A stretch of 36,003 nt of DNA from a virus, in IMG/VR virus record IMGVR_UViG_3300031841_001557, positions 1 to 36,003 of that record; one strand, given 5' to 3'. Below, piece after piece: positions 1 to 6,460 of this stretch. The notes beneath the pieces were generated by a model, which was not told the origin of the DNA, did no database searches, and saw nothing but the letters and a program-made list of their open reading frames with translations. Position 1 is the stretch's first letter. Each line of letters begins with the position of its first letter. Both the position numbers and the translations under genes were made by a program.

Positions 1-175
1 TTGTTATCATCTCCTCCCACTCCTCTAGAGTTATTCTCATCGGACTAGGGTTGTCGTTGAAGTTGACCAAAACTTTACCGAAGAATCTCTCTCCTCTGTC
101 GTAAACTCTATTCAACTCTACTTTACCGTTTTCTTTAGTCGTGAATGTTATTCTATTTTTCATCTTTTGTTTCAT
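1..175 (-). CDS. Hypothetical small protein, cut by window edge
   Basis: This reading frame starts at ATG 175 and runs off the left end after 58 codons. The start is supported by a Bacteroidota promoter at 186-216, whose -7 element lies 10 bases upstream of the ATG. The protein is charged (begins MKQKMKNRITFTTKENGK) and has no domain I recognise. If the contig is circular, the frame continues at 36003 and stops after three codons (61 residues), and the next feature on the same strand would be the tRNA-Ala. The start codon and leader match those of the plus-strand gene at 28741 over 28 bases. Confidence 0.7.
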   Translation of the reverse strand, partial: MKQKMKNRITFTTKENGKVELNRVYDRGERFFGKVLVNFNDNPSPMRITLEEWEEMIT

Positions 176-185
176 TTTGATAGTA

Positions 186-216
186 CAAATATAAGGCAAA
201 AAATTGAACTACCAAA
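186..216 (-). promoter_or_regulatory. Bacteroidota-type promoter for gene at 175
   Basis: On the minus strand the -33 element TTTG (213-216, within TTTGGTAG) and the -7 element TATATTTG (186-193) are separated by exactly 19 bases. This is the consensus of the Bacteroidota housekeeping sigma factor. An imperfect palindrome at 247-269 lies 30 bases upstream. Confidence 0.85.
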
Positions 217-246
217 CTTTTTACAAACTTTTTTTAAAAAAAATGC

Positions 247-269
247 TTATTTATATTGAGTCTAAATAA
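247..269. repeat. Palindrome A (TTATTTA...TAAATAA)
   Basis: An imperfect 23-base palindrome lies between the terL stop codon and the promoter for the leftmost gene. It belongs to a family of four (also at 3461-3484, 5459-5481 and 28658-28680) with core TTTAGA-N5-TCTAAA. All four sit upstream of a TTTG/TAnnTTTG promoter. It is probably a binding site for a phage or host regulator, which is inference. Confidence 0.6.
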
Positions 270-1478
270 CTATCCTATGTAATACTTACCCTTATTAGGG
301 TTAGCTAACTGATAAGAGACAGCGTATCTGATGGCATCAATCTGGTGGTCAAAGCCATTCTGTAACGGTGTCTCAGCCTTTGTATCACTCCATTGATAGT
401 TATTGAGTTCTTTTATCACATTAGTAGAGCTAGGGTCTATAATAAGCTCATAGTCTTGTAAGAGTGCTATACCGTAATTAACAGAACCCTGACCTTTGAT
501 AGTAGGCGTGATATTACAATACCTCTTGAGCTCTGAGATAAGTCTAGGCTCAGCTGAGTCTCCTACGATTGTAGCTCTACCACATACGGAGCTAAATAAA
601 GCCCCTAGCTGGCTTGTGTTCATATTAGGCTTGTTAAGATGCTCCTTTATGTAGATACGCTTGTTAGCTTTATCTATTGACGTTGCTACTAACGTAGAAG
701 GGTCTGTACTATAACCAAAGTCAGCTCCATATACGTCTATACCTTGTGACTGATATTGACCTATGCTCCAGTTAGTGAATATAACTCCCTCAGCCTTCTC
801 TCTCCATCCACCTAGTATAGTGTGCTCATACTCGCTAGGTCTACGTTCCTTCATAAGCTCCATAGAGGCTAGGAATGACTCTCCTAAGTTCTCTATATTG
901 TCTAGGTATGTAGTATGTATGTAAGTGGTATCTCCTTCCGTTATATTAGCTCCTGAGTTAACTCCAGCCTCTTGGAAGAAACGCTTGTATATCCAGTGCT
1001 CCTTTGTAGCTGGGTTTAATACTAGTATAACTCTGTTTTGTATGTCCTTAGCACGTATAGAGTAGTCTATCTTAGTGAATAGCTCATTGTCTGGTATTTC
1101 TTCTGCCTCGTCACATATCCAAGTGGTGATGTTAGCTAACGACTTGAGAGCAGCTGTCTGATTCCCTGAGCCAGTCTTAAGACCCTTGAAGTATATACGA
1201 TTCCCAGTAACTCTGTTAGTAATCTCAGTTCTATTGACCTCAAAATATTCTTCTAACCCTAGAGCTTCTATCTTGTCTGTAAACTCAGGAATGATAGACG
1301 TATATGCAGATGTCATTGTATAACGAGTAAATAGAATGTTCTGCTCCTTCTCGAATGTAAGAAACAAAGCCATAAGGTTTACGCTATATGACTTACCAGA
1401 ACCTCGACCTCCAGTTAATACGAAGTATCTACTAGGGTCTTGGATAAGAGGTTTGTATTTACCGTTGAGAGTTATCAC
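270..1478 (-). CDS. terL: Terminase large subunit
   Basis: This is the ATPase/nuclease motor that packages and cuts phage DNA. The 402-residue protein shows Walker A GGRGSGKS (23-30), Walker B with DEAEE (around 119-128) and coupling motif LNPA (154-157). The RNase H-like nuclease acidic residues are in GADFG (D253), GDSAE (D307) and HQIDAIRYA (D381). The length is typical of PBSX/SPP1-like large terminases. The start is GTG at 1478, overlapping the TerS stop as GTGA; the first in-frame ATG lies beyond Walker A, so GTG must be used. It is the last gene of the operon lipoprotein-terS-terL. Confidence 0.96.
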   Translation of the reverse strand: MITLNGKYKPLIQDPSRYFVLTGGRGSGKSYSVNLMALFLTFEKEQNILFTRYTMTSAYTSIIPEFTDKIEALGLEEYFEVNRTEITNRVTGNRIYFKGLKTGSGNQTAALKSLANITTWICDEAEEIPDNELFTKIDYSIRAKDIQNRVILVLNPATKEHWIYKRFFQEAGVNSGANITEGDTTYIHTTYLDNIENLGESFLASMELMKERRPSEYEHTILGGWREKAEGVIFTNWSIGQYQSQGIDVYGADFGYSTDPSTLVATSIDKANKRIYIKEHLNKPNMNTSQLGALFSSVCGRATIVGDSAEPRLISELKRYCNITPTIKGQGSVNYGIALLQDYELIIDPSSTNVIKELNNYQWSDTKAETPLQNGFDHQIDAIRYAVSYQLANPNKGKYYIG

Positions 1479-1777
1479 TCGTCTTCCTTAAAGTTGATTA
1501 GGTTACTTAACGTGAAGTTAATGTCTTGCTTAGAGTCCATCTTAACGTCTACAGACTGCTTAGGAGTTCCGTGTACGTACTTCATAAACAAATCGATTGC
1601 TCTGTAGTCTCCACGCTCTATAAGCTCTCCTAACTTGTTTATAACCATAGATTGGTCTATATGGTCAGACAGTATCTCTTTAACGTTCTCTATGTACTCC
1701 TTTTTAGGTCTACCAGCGTTTTCTCTACGCCCACCCCAGTTAGGAGAATCTCCCTCTTGTTTCTTTCTACCAGCCAT
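1475..1777 (-). CDS. terS: Terminase small subunit
   Basis: This is the DNA-recognition partner of TerL. The 100-residue protein has the basic N-terminus WGGRRENAGRPKK (about 14-26), common in small terminases of Gram-negative and Bacteroidota phages, followed by a helical region. It is short for the family, but position is decisive: its stop overlaps the terL GTG by four bases, and its ATG at 1777 overlaps the end of the upstream lipoprotein gene by 11 bases. Confidence 0.85.
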   Translation of the reverse strand: MAGRKKQEGDSPNWGGRRENAGRPKKEYIENVKEILSDHIDQSMVINKLGELIERGDYRAIDLFMKYVHGTPKQSVDVKMDSKQDINFTLSNLINFKEDE

Positions 1778-2195
1778 TCTTTAGCTCTTTAGTGATTGTG
1801 TTAATTGTAGTTTGGTCTACATATCTCGGCATCCCCTTAGCCATCAGGACACTTCCGTTATCGTGCTTCCAGTCTAGCAAATCGTGAGCTAACTCGTGAT
1901 ACATAGTCATACGTCTTTGATAGCTTGTCATATTAAGCCATCTATGACCGTTTATCTGTATATGAGTTACGTTGCTATCCATACCGAAAGCCACCCCTAG
2001 AACGTTCTCTGGGAGGTTTGTTGAGAATTGAATGTAGACAGTTTCCCCTTTGTCAGCCTTATCACCTACCAACCTAAGAAAGTCCTCATAATAAGGTCTT
2101 AGCTCAGGATGTACTAACTCCCACTGTGGAGCGTCATTAGACTTGCACCCAGCTAGAGTAAAGGTAATCAGCAATAAAGCTAATCTTGAAAACAT
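1767..2195 (-). CDS. Lipoprotein with HExxH metallopeptidase motif
   Basis: The 142-residue protein starts with a lipoprotein signal peptide, lipobox LAGC with lipidated Cys17. It carries HELAH (100-104) followed by H111 in WKHDNG, the zinc-ligand arrangement of small Bacteroidota metallopeptidases. It should be exported and membrane-anchored. It is the first gene of the terminase operon, downstream of the late box at 2203-2217. The late position suggests a role in envelope breakdown at lysis or modification of the host surface (inference). The substrate cannot be named. Confidence 0.75.
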   Translation of the reverse strand: MFSRLALLLITFTLAGCKSNDAPQWELVHPELRPYYEDFLRLVGDKADKGETVYIQFSTNLPENVLGVAFGMDSNVTHIQINGHRWLNMTSYQRRMTMYHELAHDLLDWKHDNGSVLMAKGMPRYVDQTTINTITKELKNGW

Positions 2196-2202
2196 CTTGA
2201 TT

Positions 2203-2217
2203 CTTTATTTAAAAACA
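2203..2217 (-). promoter_or_regulatory. Late box 1, upstream of terminase operon
   Basis: Minus-strand TGTTTTTAAATAAAG ends 7 bases before the lipoprotein ATG and lies about 25 bases downstream of the terminator at 2242-2268. It is one of seven copies found at the heads of the structural operons and ahead of ninG. A partial palindrome half, ATTCTAAATAAGG, abuts it at 2217-2229. Confidence 0.65.
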
Positions 2218-2241
2218 TTCTAAATAAGGTAATGTGACTAT

Positions 2242-2268
2242 AAAAAAAAAGCCCTCATTCCTGAGAGC
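2242..2268 (-). terminator. Rho-independent terminator
   Basis: On the minus strand a 7-bp stem (GCTCTCA/TGAGGGC, one G-T pair) with GGAA loop is followed by nine Ts. The stop codon of the gene at 2255 lies inside the hairpin. It ends the accessory operon before the terminase operon. Confidence 0.9.
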
Positions 2269-2437
2269 CATTCTTTTGATTCAAGCTAGATAGCTTCTTC
2301 ATTCTTACAAGTCTTACCAGCTCATTAGCTAGATACATCACTTGCTTTTTGTAGACTAGGTCGTCTGGAGACTGTTCTAGCCTATATTTAGCTTCCTCTA
2401 GCTTAGACTTAGTCTGTAGTATTAGTTTGTTCAACAT
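2255..2437 (-). CDS. Hypothetical 60-residue protein
   Basis: This small, Lys/Glu-rich, probably all-helical protein (starts MLNKLILQTKSKLEEAKYRL) has no recognised domain. It overlaps the end of the upstream 63-residue gene by 29 bases and is the last gene before the terminator at 2242-2268. Function unknown. Confidence 0.65.
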   Translation of the reverse strand: MLNKLILQTKSKLEEAKYRLEQSPDDLVYKKQVMYLANELVRLVRMKKLSSLNQKNGSQE

Positions 2438-2600
2438 CTCTTATAGCTTTTAATAGGTTAGTTAAAGCCTCTTGTTTCATTGTTATAGTTCTTAGGCTTG
2501 TCTCTATATACTGGTAGACGTAGTCCTGTAAGTAATCTAGCCTCTCATTTGCTGGGAGTTGTTTGAACTCATCTGTGGTTATAAACTTATCTATATTCAT
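2409..2600 (-). CDS. Hypothetical 63-residue protein
   Basis: Small acidic helical protein. Its ATG at 2600 overlaps the stop codon of the preceding 51-residue gene, indicating translational coupling in the operon that starts at 3373. No recognised domain. Confidence 0.65.
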   Translation of the reverse strand: MNIDKFITTDEFKQLPANERLDYLQDYVYQYIETSLRTITMKQEALTNLLKAIRDVEQTNTTD

Positions 2601-2752
2601 AATACATCTTCTAGTGTTGGGTTAGTGAAATCTACGCAAGCGTCTTGTGGATACTGCTTAAGGATATCCTCAGCCACTCTATCTACTGCCTTGCTCTCTG
2701 TGTTTAGGAGATATCTGTCTCCGTTTACTATCATTACTGTCAACTCGCTCAT
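2597..2752 (-). CDS. Hypothetical 51-residue protein
   Basis: A short frame starting MSELTVMIVNGDRYLLN and ending EDVL. Its ATG overlaps the TGA of the secreted protein upstream (ATGA), and its own TGA overlaps the next ATG in the same way. This seamless coupling on both sides is the main evidence that it is a gene. Function unknown. Confidence 0.65.
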   Translation of the reverse strand: MSELTVMIVNGDRYLLNTESKAVDRVAEDILKQYPQDACVDFTNPTLEDVL

Positions 2753-3225
2753 CTCTTAATCGCTACTGCGTAAATAATCTTAAGGTTAGTGTCCATAGGG
2801 TTACCGTGAGCTACTAGCATATCTTTGTCTTTGTCATATATAAGCGTATGGACGTGCTGTCTGCTTATTACGATAAAGTCATAGTTAGGCATTGCTATAT
2901 ACTTAGCGAACTGTCTAGAAGTAAAGTTATCTACTTTGAAGTGCTGAGCGTTCTTATCTAGACTTAGAGCTAACTGTACTAGCTTCTTAGCATTCATTCC
3001 TTTTTTACTCTCTCTAGTGTACTTAGATGTAAACTCTAGTGCTGTCGAATAGTCTAAGTCATACATAGTAGCTATAGCTCTGATAGCACAGTCGTTATCT
3101 TCATTGAACTTAGCTCTATCTTCTGAATAAGATTTATGGTTATTGAATGTAGTGTGGTGTAGCTTAACCTGAGCTGAGGCGATAAACCCCAGCAGTAACG
3201 TGATAATTAAAAATACTGTTCTCAT
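2749..3225 (-). CDS. Secreted protein, possible papain-like cysteine peptidase
   Basis: The 158-residue protein has a clear signal peptide (hydrophobic 4-16, cleavage after ASA, mature start at Gln19), so it is exported. The mature part has NDCAIRAIA (Cys46), then HVHTLIYD (His124/His126) and HGNPMD (Asn142). This order resembles phage proteins with an NDCVVRAI motif and a distal His, which have a papain-like look. The assignment rests on motif pattern only. It is the second gene of the operon under the promoter at 3401-3431, one base after the preceding stop. Confidence 0.6.
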   Translation of the reverse strand: MRTVFLIITLLLGFIASAQVKLHHTTFNNHKSYSEDRAKFNEDNDCAIRAIATMYDLDYSTALEFTSKYTRESKKGMNAKKLVQLALSLDKNAQHFKVDNFTSRQFAKYIAMPNYDFIVISRQHVHTLIYDKDKDMLVAHGNPMDTNLKIIYAVAIKR

Positions 3226-3226
3226 A

Positions 3227-3373
3227 TTATATAGACATTGAAAATTGAATAGCCTCTGCTGGAGTCATATTGAAGTTGCTGTAAGCTACTATGTAAGCGA
3301 AGTACATATCTGTGTTACTTGGTAAGGTGTCTACTGCTTTTAGGGCTTCTTTGATAAATTGTTGATATTTCAT
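3227..3373 (-). CDS. Hypothetical 48-residue protein
   Basis: First gene of an accessory operon; starts MKYQQFIKEALKAV. The ATG at 3373 lies 27 bases downstream of the -7 element of a good promoter, and one base separates its stop from the next ATG. No domain recognised; soluble and helical in appearance. Confidence 0.7.
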   Translation of the reverse strand: MKYQQFIKEALKAVDTLPSNTDMYFAYIVAYSNFNMTPAEAIQFSMSI

Positions 3374-3400
3374 TTGTGTTTTGCTTTAATTATTATGATA

Positions 3401-3431
3401 CAAATATACATATAAATATTACACAAACAAA
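3401..3431 (-). promoter_or_regulatory. Bacteroidota-type promoter
   Basis: Minus-strand -7 TATATTTG (3401-3408) and -33 TTTG (3428-3431) are 19 bases apart. It drives the operon 3373 to 2255. Palindrome B lies upstream at 3461-3484. Confidence 0.8.
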
Positions 3432-3460
3432 CAAAAACTTACTTTTTTTTACTTTTTTTC

Positions 3461-3484
3461 TTAATTTAGACTGATTCTAAATAA
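3461..3484. repeat. Palindrome B (TTTAGA-N5-TCTAAA)
   Basis: The best-formed copy of the family: TTTAGA 3465-3470, spacer CTGAT, TCTAAA 3476-3481. It overlaps the last codons of the gene ending at 3477 and lies 29 bases upstream of the -33 element of the next promoter. Confidence 0.65.
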
Positions 3485-3863
3485 GCTTAGTCATATTGAT
3501 AGTGTAGCAGAGCTTATCTACATACTCATTATTAGAGAACTCTGTAGTCTTTGGACAGCTTATCTTAACTGGCGGCTTCCTGAGTACATCTCTATCTTTA
3601 CTGATGTTCTTATAGTAGATGCCGCTAGGGTCTTTAACTACATAGACAAAGTCCTTACCCTTCTCTTGAGCTATAATAGTGTTTCTACATATCTTATCGA
3701 ACTCTATAAGCTTCTCGTCGTATACCTTACCTCTGACCTTAAGCTCTATAATAGCCTTATCACTCTCACAATCGTAAGGGCTGTAAGGATTCTCTGCTTC
3801 GTGTATATCTGTCTCTGATAGGAGCATTAGCTCTACCATTAGGTCTCTCTCTGCTTGCTTCAT
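3477..3863 (-). CDS. Hypothetical protein, possible PD-(D/E)XK nuclease
   Basis: The 128-residue protein contains PYD (D31) followed by IIELK (E40, K42) and downstream helices. This matches the D...ExK core of small phage PD-(D/E)XK nucleases such as resolvases. The match is to a short pattern only. It is translationally coupled to the gene upstream (ATGA overlap) in the operon containing the RecE-like exonuclease, which fits a nucleic-acid role. Confidence 0.5.
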   Translation of the reverse strand: MKQAERDLMVELMLLSETDIHEAENPYSPYDCESDKAIIELKVRGKVYDEKLIEFDKICRNTIIAQEKGKDFVYVVKDPSGIYYKNISKDRDVLRKPPVKISCPKTTEFSNNEYVDKLCYTINMTKLI

Positions 3864-4168
3864 AGTATTGCATTTATAGCATCATTCTCATCCCCCTCTG
3901 TCATCTGCATAAACTTAACTTCTGCTTCTGAGGGTTTCTTATCTAATTCAGCTCTCAGTTGGTTAGCTACTCTATTAGCGTCTTTAACTGCGTATCCTAC
4001 TGACTTATAATCCATCTCTAGCTGATTAGTGTAAAAGACTGACTGGAGTAGAGCGTCTGCAACTGCATTAAGCTCTTTATTGTCAGGCTTAGCTTCTAGC
4101 CACTGGGAGACAACCTTGTTGGCTGCCTCCATAGCTGAGTAATATTTAACTGCTTGTAAGTCTTTCAT
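3860..4168 (-). CDS. Hypothetical 102-residue helical protein
   Basis: Predicted mostly alpha-helical with an acidic C-terminus (TEGDENDAINAIL). It sits in a tight operon: its ATG shares a base with the preceding stop, and its own stop overlaps the next ATG. No recognised domain. Confidence 0.65.
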   Translation of the reverse strand: MKDLQAVKYYSAMEAANKVVSQWLEAKPDNKELNAVADALLQSVFYTNQLEMDYKSVGYAVKDANRVANQLRAELDKKPSEAEVKFMQMTEGDENDAINAIL

Positions 4169-4374
4169 TAGTATACGTTTCCTACTCTACAGTTACCTTC
4201 ATACTCCTCCCACTGAGCTAGAGCTACTGTCATAGCAGCACAAGCTTCGTAGTTCTCATCTTCCTCATAGTTCTCTAAGATGTACTCTAGCATTGCTGGC
4301 TCTACACCTTGAGCTAAGCTTATATATGTGCTCTCTAGCACTAACTTGTAAACTGGGTCGTTTTGTAAACTCAT
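4168..4374 (-). CDS. Hypothetical 68-residue acidic protein
   Basis: A short acidic protein (starts MSLQNDPVYKLVLESTY, with an Asp/Glu-rich middle and two closely spaced cysteines near the end) directly downstream of the exonuclease gene, with an ATGA overlap. The acidity and position would suit a modulator or DNA mimic, but there is no direct evidence. Function unknown. Confidence 0.65.
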   Translation of the reverse strand: MSLQNDPVYKLVLESTYISLAQGVEPAMLEYILENYEEDENYEACAAMTVALAQWEEYEGNCRVGNVY

Positions 4375-5180
4375 ATTACTGATTCTTTATGATATTGTGA
4401 TAAATCTATTAACTCGTCTATAAAAAAGGCTTCATACAGTTTGAGGCACGCATCTAGTTTCAACTGACCAGACTCTAGGGTCTCTTGACTAGCTTTGAAG
4501 ATACCTATGTCTGTGGTAGTCTTGTCTACTACTAGCCACCAGAACTCAGGAACGTTATACAGCTGAGTGTATAGATACGCTTGTAGGTCGTAGTCATACT
4601 TCTGTACTGTAAAAGCAAACTGATTCTTTACAGTGCCATCCTTTAAGTCTACATCCTTAACTCCGTCTGCTGTAGTCTTAACATCTGCTACATACTGACC
4701 AGTCTTGTAGATATCTGCCTTAGCTCTTACTGGAATCCCATTGAGAAGCTCTATAGCTGGAACTTCTGTCTCTGCACCTTGTAGGAAGCTTACAGCTCTA
4801 TCGTTCTGTAGAAACGCTGTACTGATTCGGTTGTTCATATACTTCTCTTTGAGCGTAAAAGTGTTAGCTTTACCGAACTCCTCAACAGCTAACTTCCACT
4901 TCTTAGCGTTCTTAGTGGTAACATCACAAAAGTGAAACGTATCGTACTTCTGAGGCTCTAAGATTTGAGCGTGAACAAGTCTGCCATCTCTCAACGCCTG
5001 AGTCTCAGGGTCTGGGTTTCTACGCTTATAGTCAAACCACTTAGGAGACTTTAAAAGCCACTTAAGTGAGCTGTAGCTTAGAGCTTTATCTAACCCTAAG
5101 AACTCGTAATAGAATGAGTCCTCGACCATATTGTCAAGGAGCTCAGTCTTATCGTATTGTATGTGGTCTAATAACTTCAT
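4371..5180 (-). CDS. RecE/exonuclease VIII-like PD-(D/E)XK exonuclease
   Basis: A 269-residue nuclease of the exodeoxyribonuclease VIII-like family, which resects double-stranded ends to feed single-strand annealing. Visible features are the N-terminal LSYSSLKWLLKSPKWF helix (34-49), GRLVHAQIL (H70), RAKADIY (D156), VADVKTT (D166, K168) and the QxxxY motif in YDLQAYLY (197-204). This is the normal order for the fold. Its natural partner is the ERF protein at 10090-10623, encoded 5 kb upstream in the same direction. Confidence 0.85.
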   Translation of the reverse strand: MKLLDHIQYDKTELLDNMVEDSFYYEFLGLDKALSYSSLKWLLKSPKWFDYKRRNPDPETQALRDGRLVHAQILEPQKYDTFHFCDVTTKNAKKWKLAVEEFGKANTFTLKEKYMNNRISTAFLQNDRAVSFLQGAETEVPAIELLNGIPVRAKADIYKTGQYVADVKTTADGVKDVDLKDGTVKNQFAFTVQKYDYDLQAYLYTQLYNVPEFWWLVVDKTTTDIGIFKASQETLESGQLKLDACLKLYEAFFIDELIDLSQYHKESVI

Positions 5181-5181
5181 C

Positions 5182-5298
5182 TTAGAACATTCCGAAGTCT
5201 CCAGATACTCCGTTGATTAAGTTATAGATTAGTGCTAAGATTCCTGACGCTGCAAGAGCGAATAAACCGAAGGCGATTGTGTTTAAAATATATTTCAT
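5182..5298 (-). CDS. Small membrane protein, 38 residues
   Basis: Starts MKYILNTIAFGLF and contains one hydrophobic segment (about 3-27) with a short polar tail. It lies in the gap between the 27-residue frame and the exonuclease gene on the same strand; its stop is one base before the exonuclease ATG. Probably an inner-membrane peptide; function unknown. Confidence 0.6.
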   Translation of the reverse strand: MKYILNTIAFGLFALAASGILALIYNLINGVSGDFGMF

Positions 5299-5308
5299 TG
5301 TTTTAGTA

Positions 5309-5392
5309 TTAAAGGGTTTCATTAATTGATTCGTAATCGAACTGTCCGTAATGGTTCTCGATGTTTACTAGTGTGTTGAAGTATGTGTTCAT
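5309..5392 (-). CDS. Tiny hypothetical protein, 27 residues
   Basis: First frame after the promoter at 5419-5449; starts MNTYFNTLVNIENHYG and ends before an A/T-rich gap of 10 bases to the membrane peptide. Support is only its position and the promoter-to-ATG distance of 26 bases. It could instead be a leader. Confidence 0.45.
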   Translation of the reverse strand: MNTYFNTLVNIENHYGQFDYESINETL

Positions 5393-5418
5393 TTTTATTT
5401 TGTTTTATAATTACAGTA

Positions 5419-5449
5419 CAAATATAAGCATAGTTTTTAAACTACCAAA
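5419..5449 (-). promoter_or_regulatory. Bacteroidota-type promoter
   Basis: Minus strand -7 TATATTTG (5419-5426), 19-base spacer, -33 TTTG (5446-5449, within TTTGGTAG). It drives the exonuclease operon. Palindrome C is 9 bases upstream. Confidence 0.85.
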
Positions 5450-5458
5450 CTTTTACTG

Positions 5459-5481
5459 TTATTTATATTGATTCTAAATAA
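5459..5481. repeat. Palindrome C (TTATTTA...TAAATAA)
   Basis: Same family and half-sites as the palindromes at 247, 3461 and 28658. It lies between the terminator at 5481-5503 and the promoter at 5419-5449, so it touches the promoter's upstream side. Confidence 0.65.
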
Positions 5482-5503
5482 GAAACCCCTCCGTTAAGAG
5501 GGG
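5481..5503 (-). terminator. Rho-independent terminator
   Basis: Minus-strand CCCCTC/GAGGGG stem (5486-5491 with 5498-5503), six-base loop, then TTTCTT. It lies 7 bases after the stop of the diphosphohydrolase gene. Confidence 0.85.
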
Positions 5504-5510
5504 AATCTAA

Positions 5511-5933
5511 TTACTGGGGGTTTTTCTCTAGGTACTTTTGTAATAGAGCTAGAGCTCTCCAAGCGACCTTCCCAGCGTGTAGGATACCATCGTCATCCAT
5601 AGGGTCTACTGAGTGGTCTATCAAGTGCCTAACTAGAGCGTCTGGCTCGTCCTGAGACTTAGACCTATCCCAGTGGAGTGGCTTGTTAGGATTGTGCTGG
5701 TCATTGCCAACCTTACTAACATAGCCTATGTACTTAATTGCGTCAGGAAAGTAAGATAGAACTCCAGAGAAAACTGGCTGAGCTTTACGCTTTGCGTGTT
5801 TACTTAACACTTCCTCAGCTTCTACTTCTATCTCGTTGACCTCTACTTTACCGTGCCACTGACTGAGCTCGTTGTAATACTCTGCAACCTCGTCAATGGT
5901 CTTGTCTGGGTAGTTATGACACTTATCACACAT
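5511..5933 (-). CDS. dATP/dGTP diphosphohydrolase-family protein
   Basis: The 140-residue protein contains the block FSGVLSYFPDAIKYIGYVSK, then GNDQHNPNKPLHWDRSKS and DDGILHAGKVAWRALALLQKY. I recognise this as the phage dATP/dGTP diphosphohydrolase (MazG/MazZ-related) family, which hydrolyses purine dNTPs. It begins with MCDKCHNYPDK. I chose ATG 5933, one base after the lipoprotein stop; a longer frame from TTG 5978 would overlap that gene by 44 bases. No PurZ-like partner is in the window, so a role in base modification is not indicated; pool adjustment is more likely. Confidence 0.8.
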   Translation of the reverse strand: MCDKCHNYPDKTIDEVAEYYNELSQWHGKVEVNEIEVEAEEVLSKHAKRKAQPVFSGVLSYFPDAIKYIGYVSKVGNDQHNPNKPLHWDRSKSQDEPDALVRHLIDHSVDPMDDDGILHAGKVAWRALALLQKYLEKNPQ

Positions 5934-5934
5934 A

Positions 5935-6441
5935 TTACAGGTAGTCAAATTTAACTGCCTCGAACATAACTCCGTCAATGTACTTAACGTTACCTAGGTC
6001 ACAGTTAGTACCTAATTCTTCAATGATAGTAAGCTCATCGTTAGACATAGTATCACATCCTACTGCAGCGTTAGACAAATCTGGATTGTTTTGGATATTA
6101 CCCTCTACACAAATAACTCCGTTACCTCTTGTAGATACAGTTCCACCTCCATTAAGGTTTCCAGTAACAACTAAAGTAACATTCTTAAGGGTCAACTTGT
6201 TACCGTTAAGGTTAACGTCACCAGTAGAATAGATGACTCCGTCAGTAGCGTCAGATGGAGTAAGTTTAACGTCTCCAGTCATACCACCTAAGTCGACAGT
6301 AGACTCTCCTGAGAAGCTAAAGAAGCTAGCGTACTGAACATCCACTCTTTTATAGGTGACTAACCCATCTTCACATCGTACATCCTTCTCGCAAGATGTA
6401 ACTAAAATTAAAACTAAAAGTGTTGATAAAAATAATCTCAT
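5935..6441 (-). CDS. Phage-encoded lipoprotein, beta-helix-like
   Basis: A 168-residue protein with a lipoprotein signal (hydrophobic 3-14, LVTSC with Cys17). The mature region is rich in short repeats such as GDVKL, GDVNLNG and GNLNGGG, typical of parallel beta-helices. It should be anchored in the host envelope. Its place in a non-structural operon under a host-type promoter makes it a candidate for superinfection exclusion or surface masking (inference). It starts 19 bases after the phosphoesterase stop. Confidence 0.7.
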   Translation of the reverse strand: MRLFLSTLLVLILVTSCEKDVRCEDGLVTYKRVDVQYASFFSFSGESTVDLGGMTGDVKLTPSDATDGVIYSTGDVNLNGNKLTLKNVTLVVTGNLNGGGTVSTRGNGVICVEGNIQNNPDLSNAAVGCDTMSNDELTIIEELGTNCDLGNVKYIDGVMFEAVKFDYL

Positions 6442-6460
6442 TGTATATTGAATTTAAAAA

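Noticed and set aside
5934-5978. TTG start extending the diphosphohydrolase by 15 residues
   Set aside because: It overlaps the lipoprotein gene, while ATG 5933 sits one base after that gene's stop.
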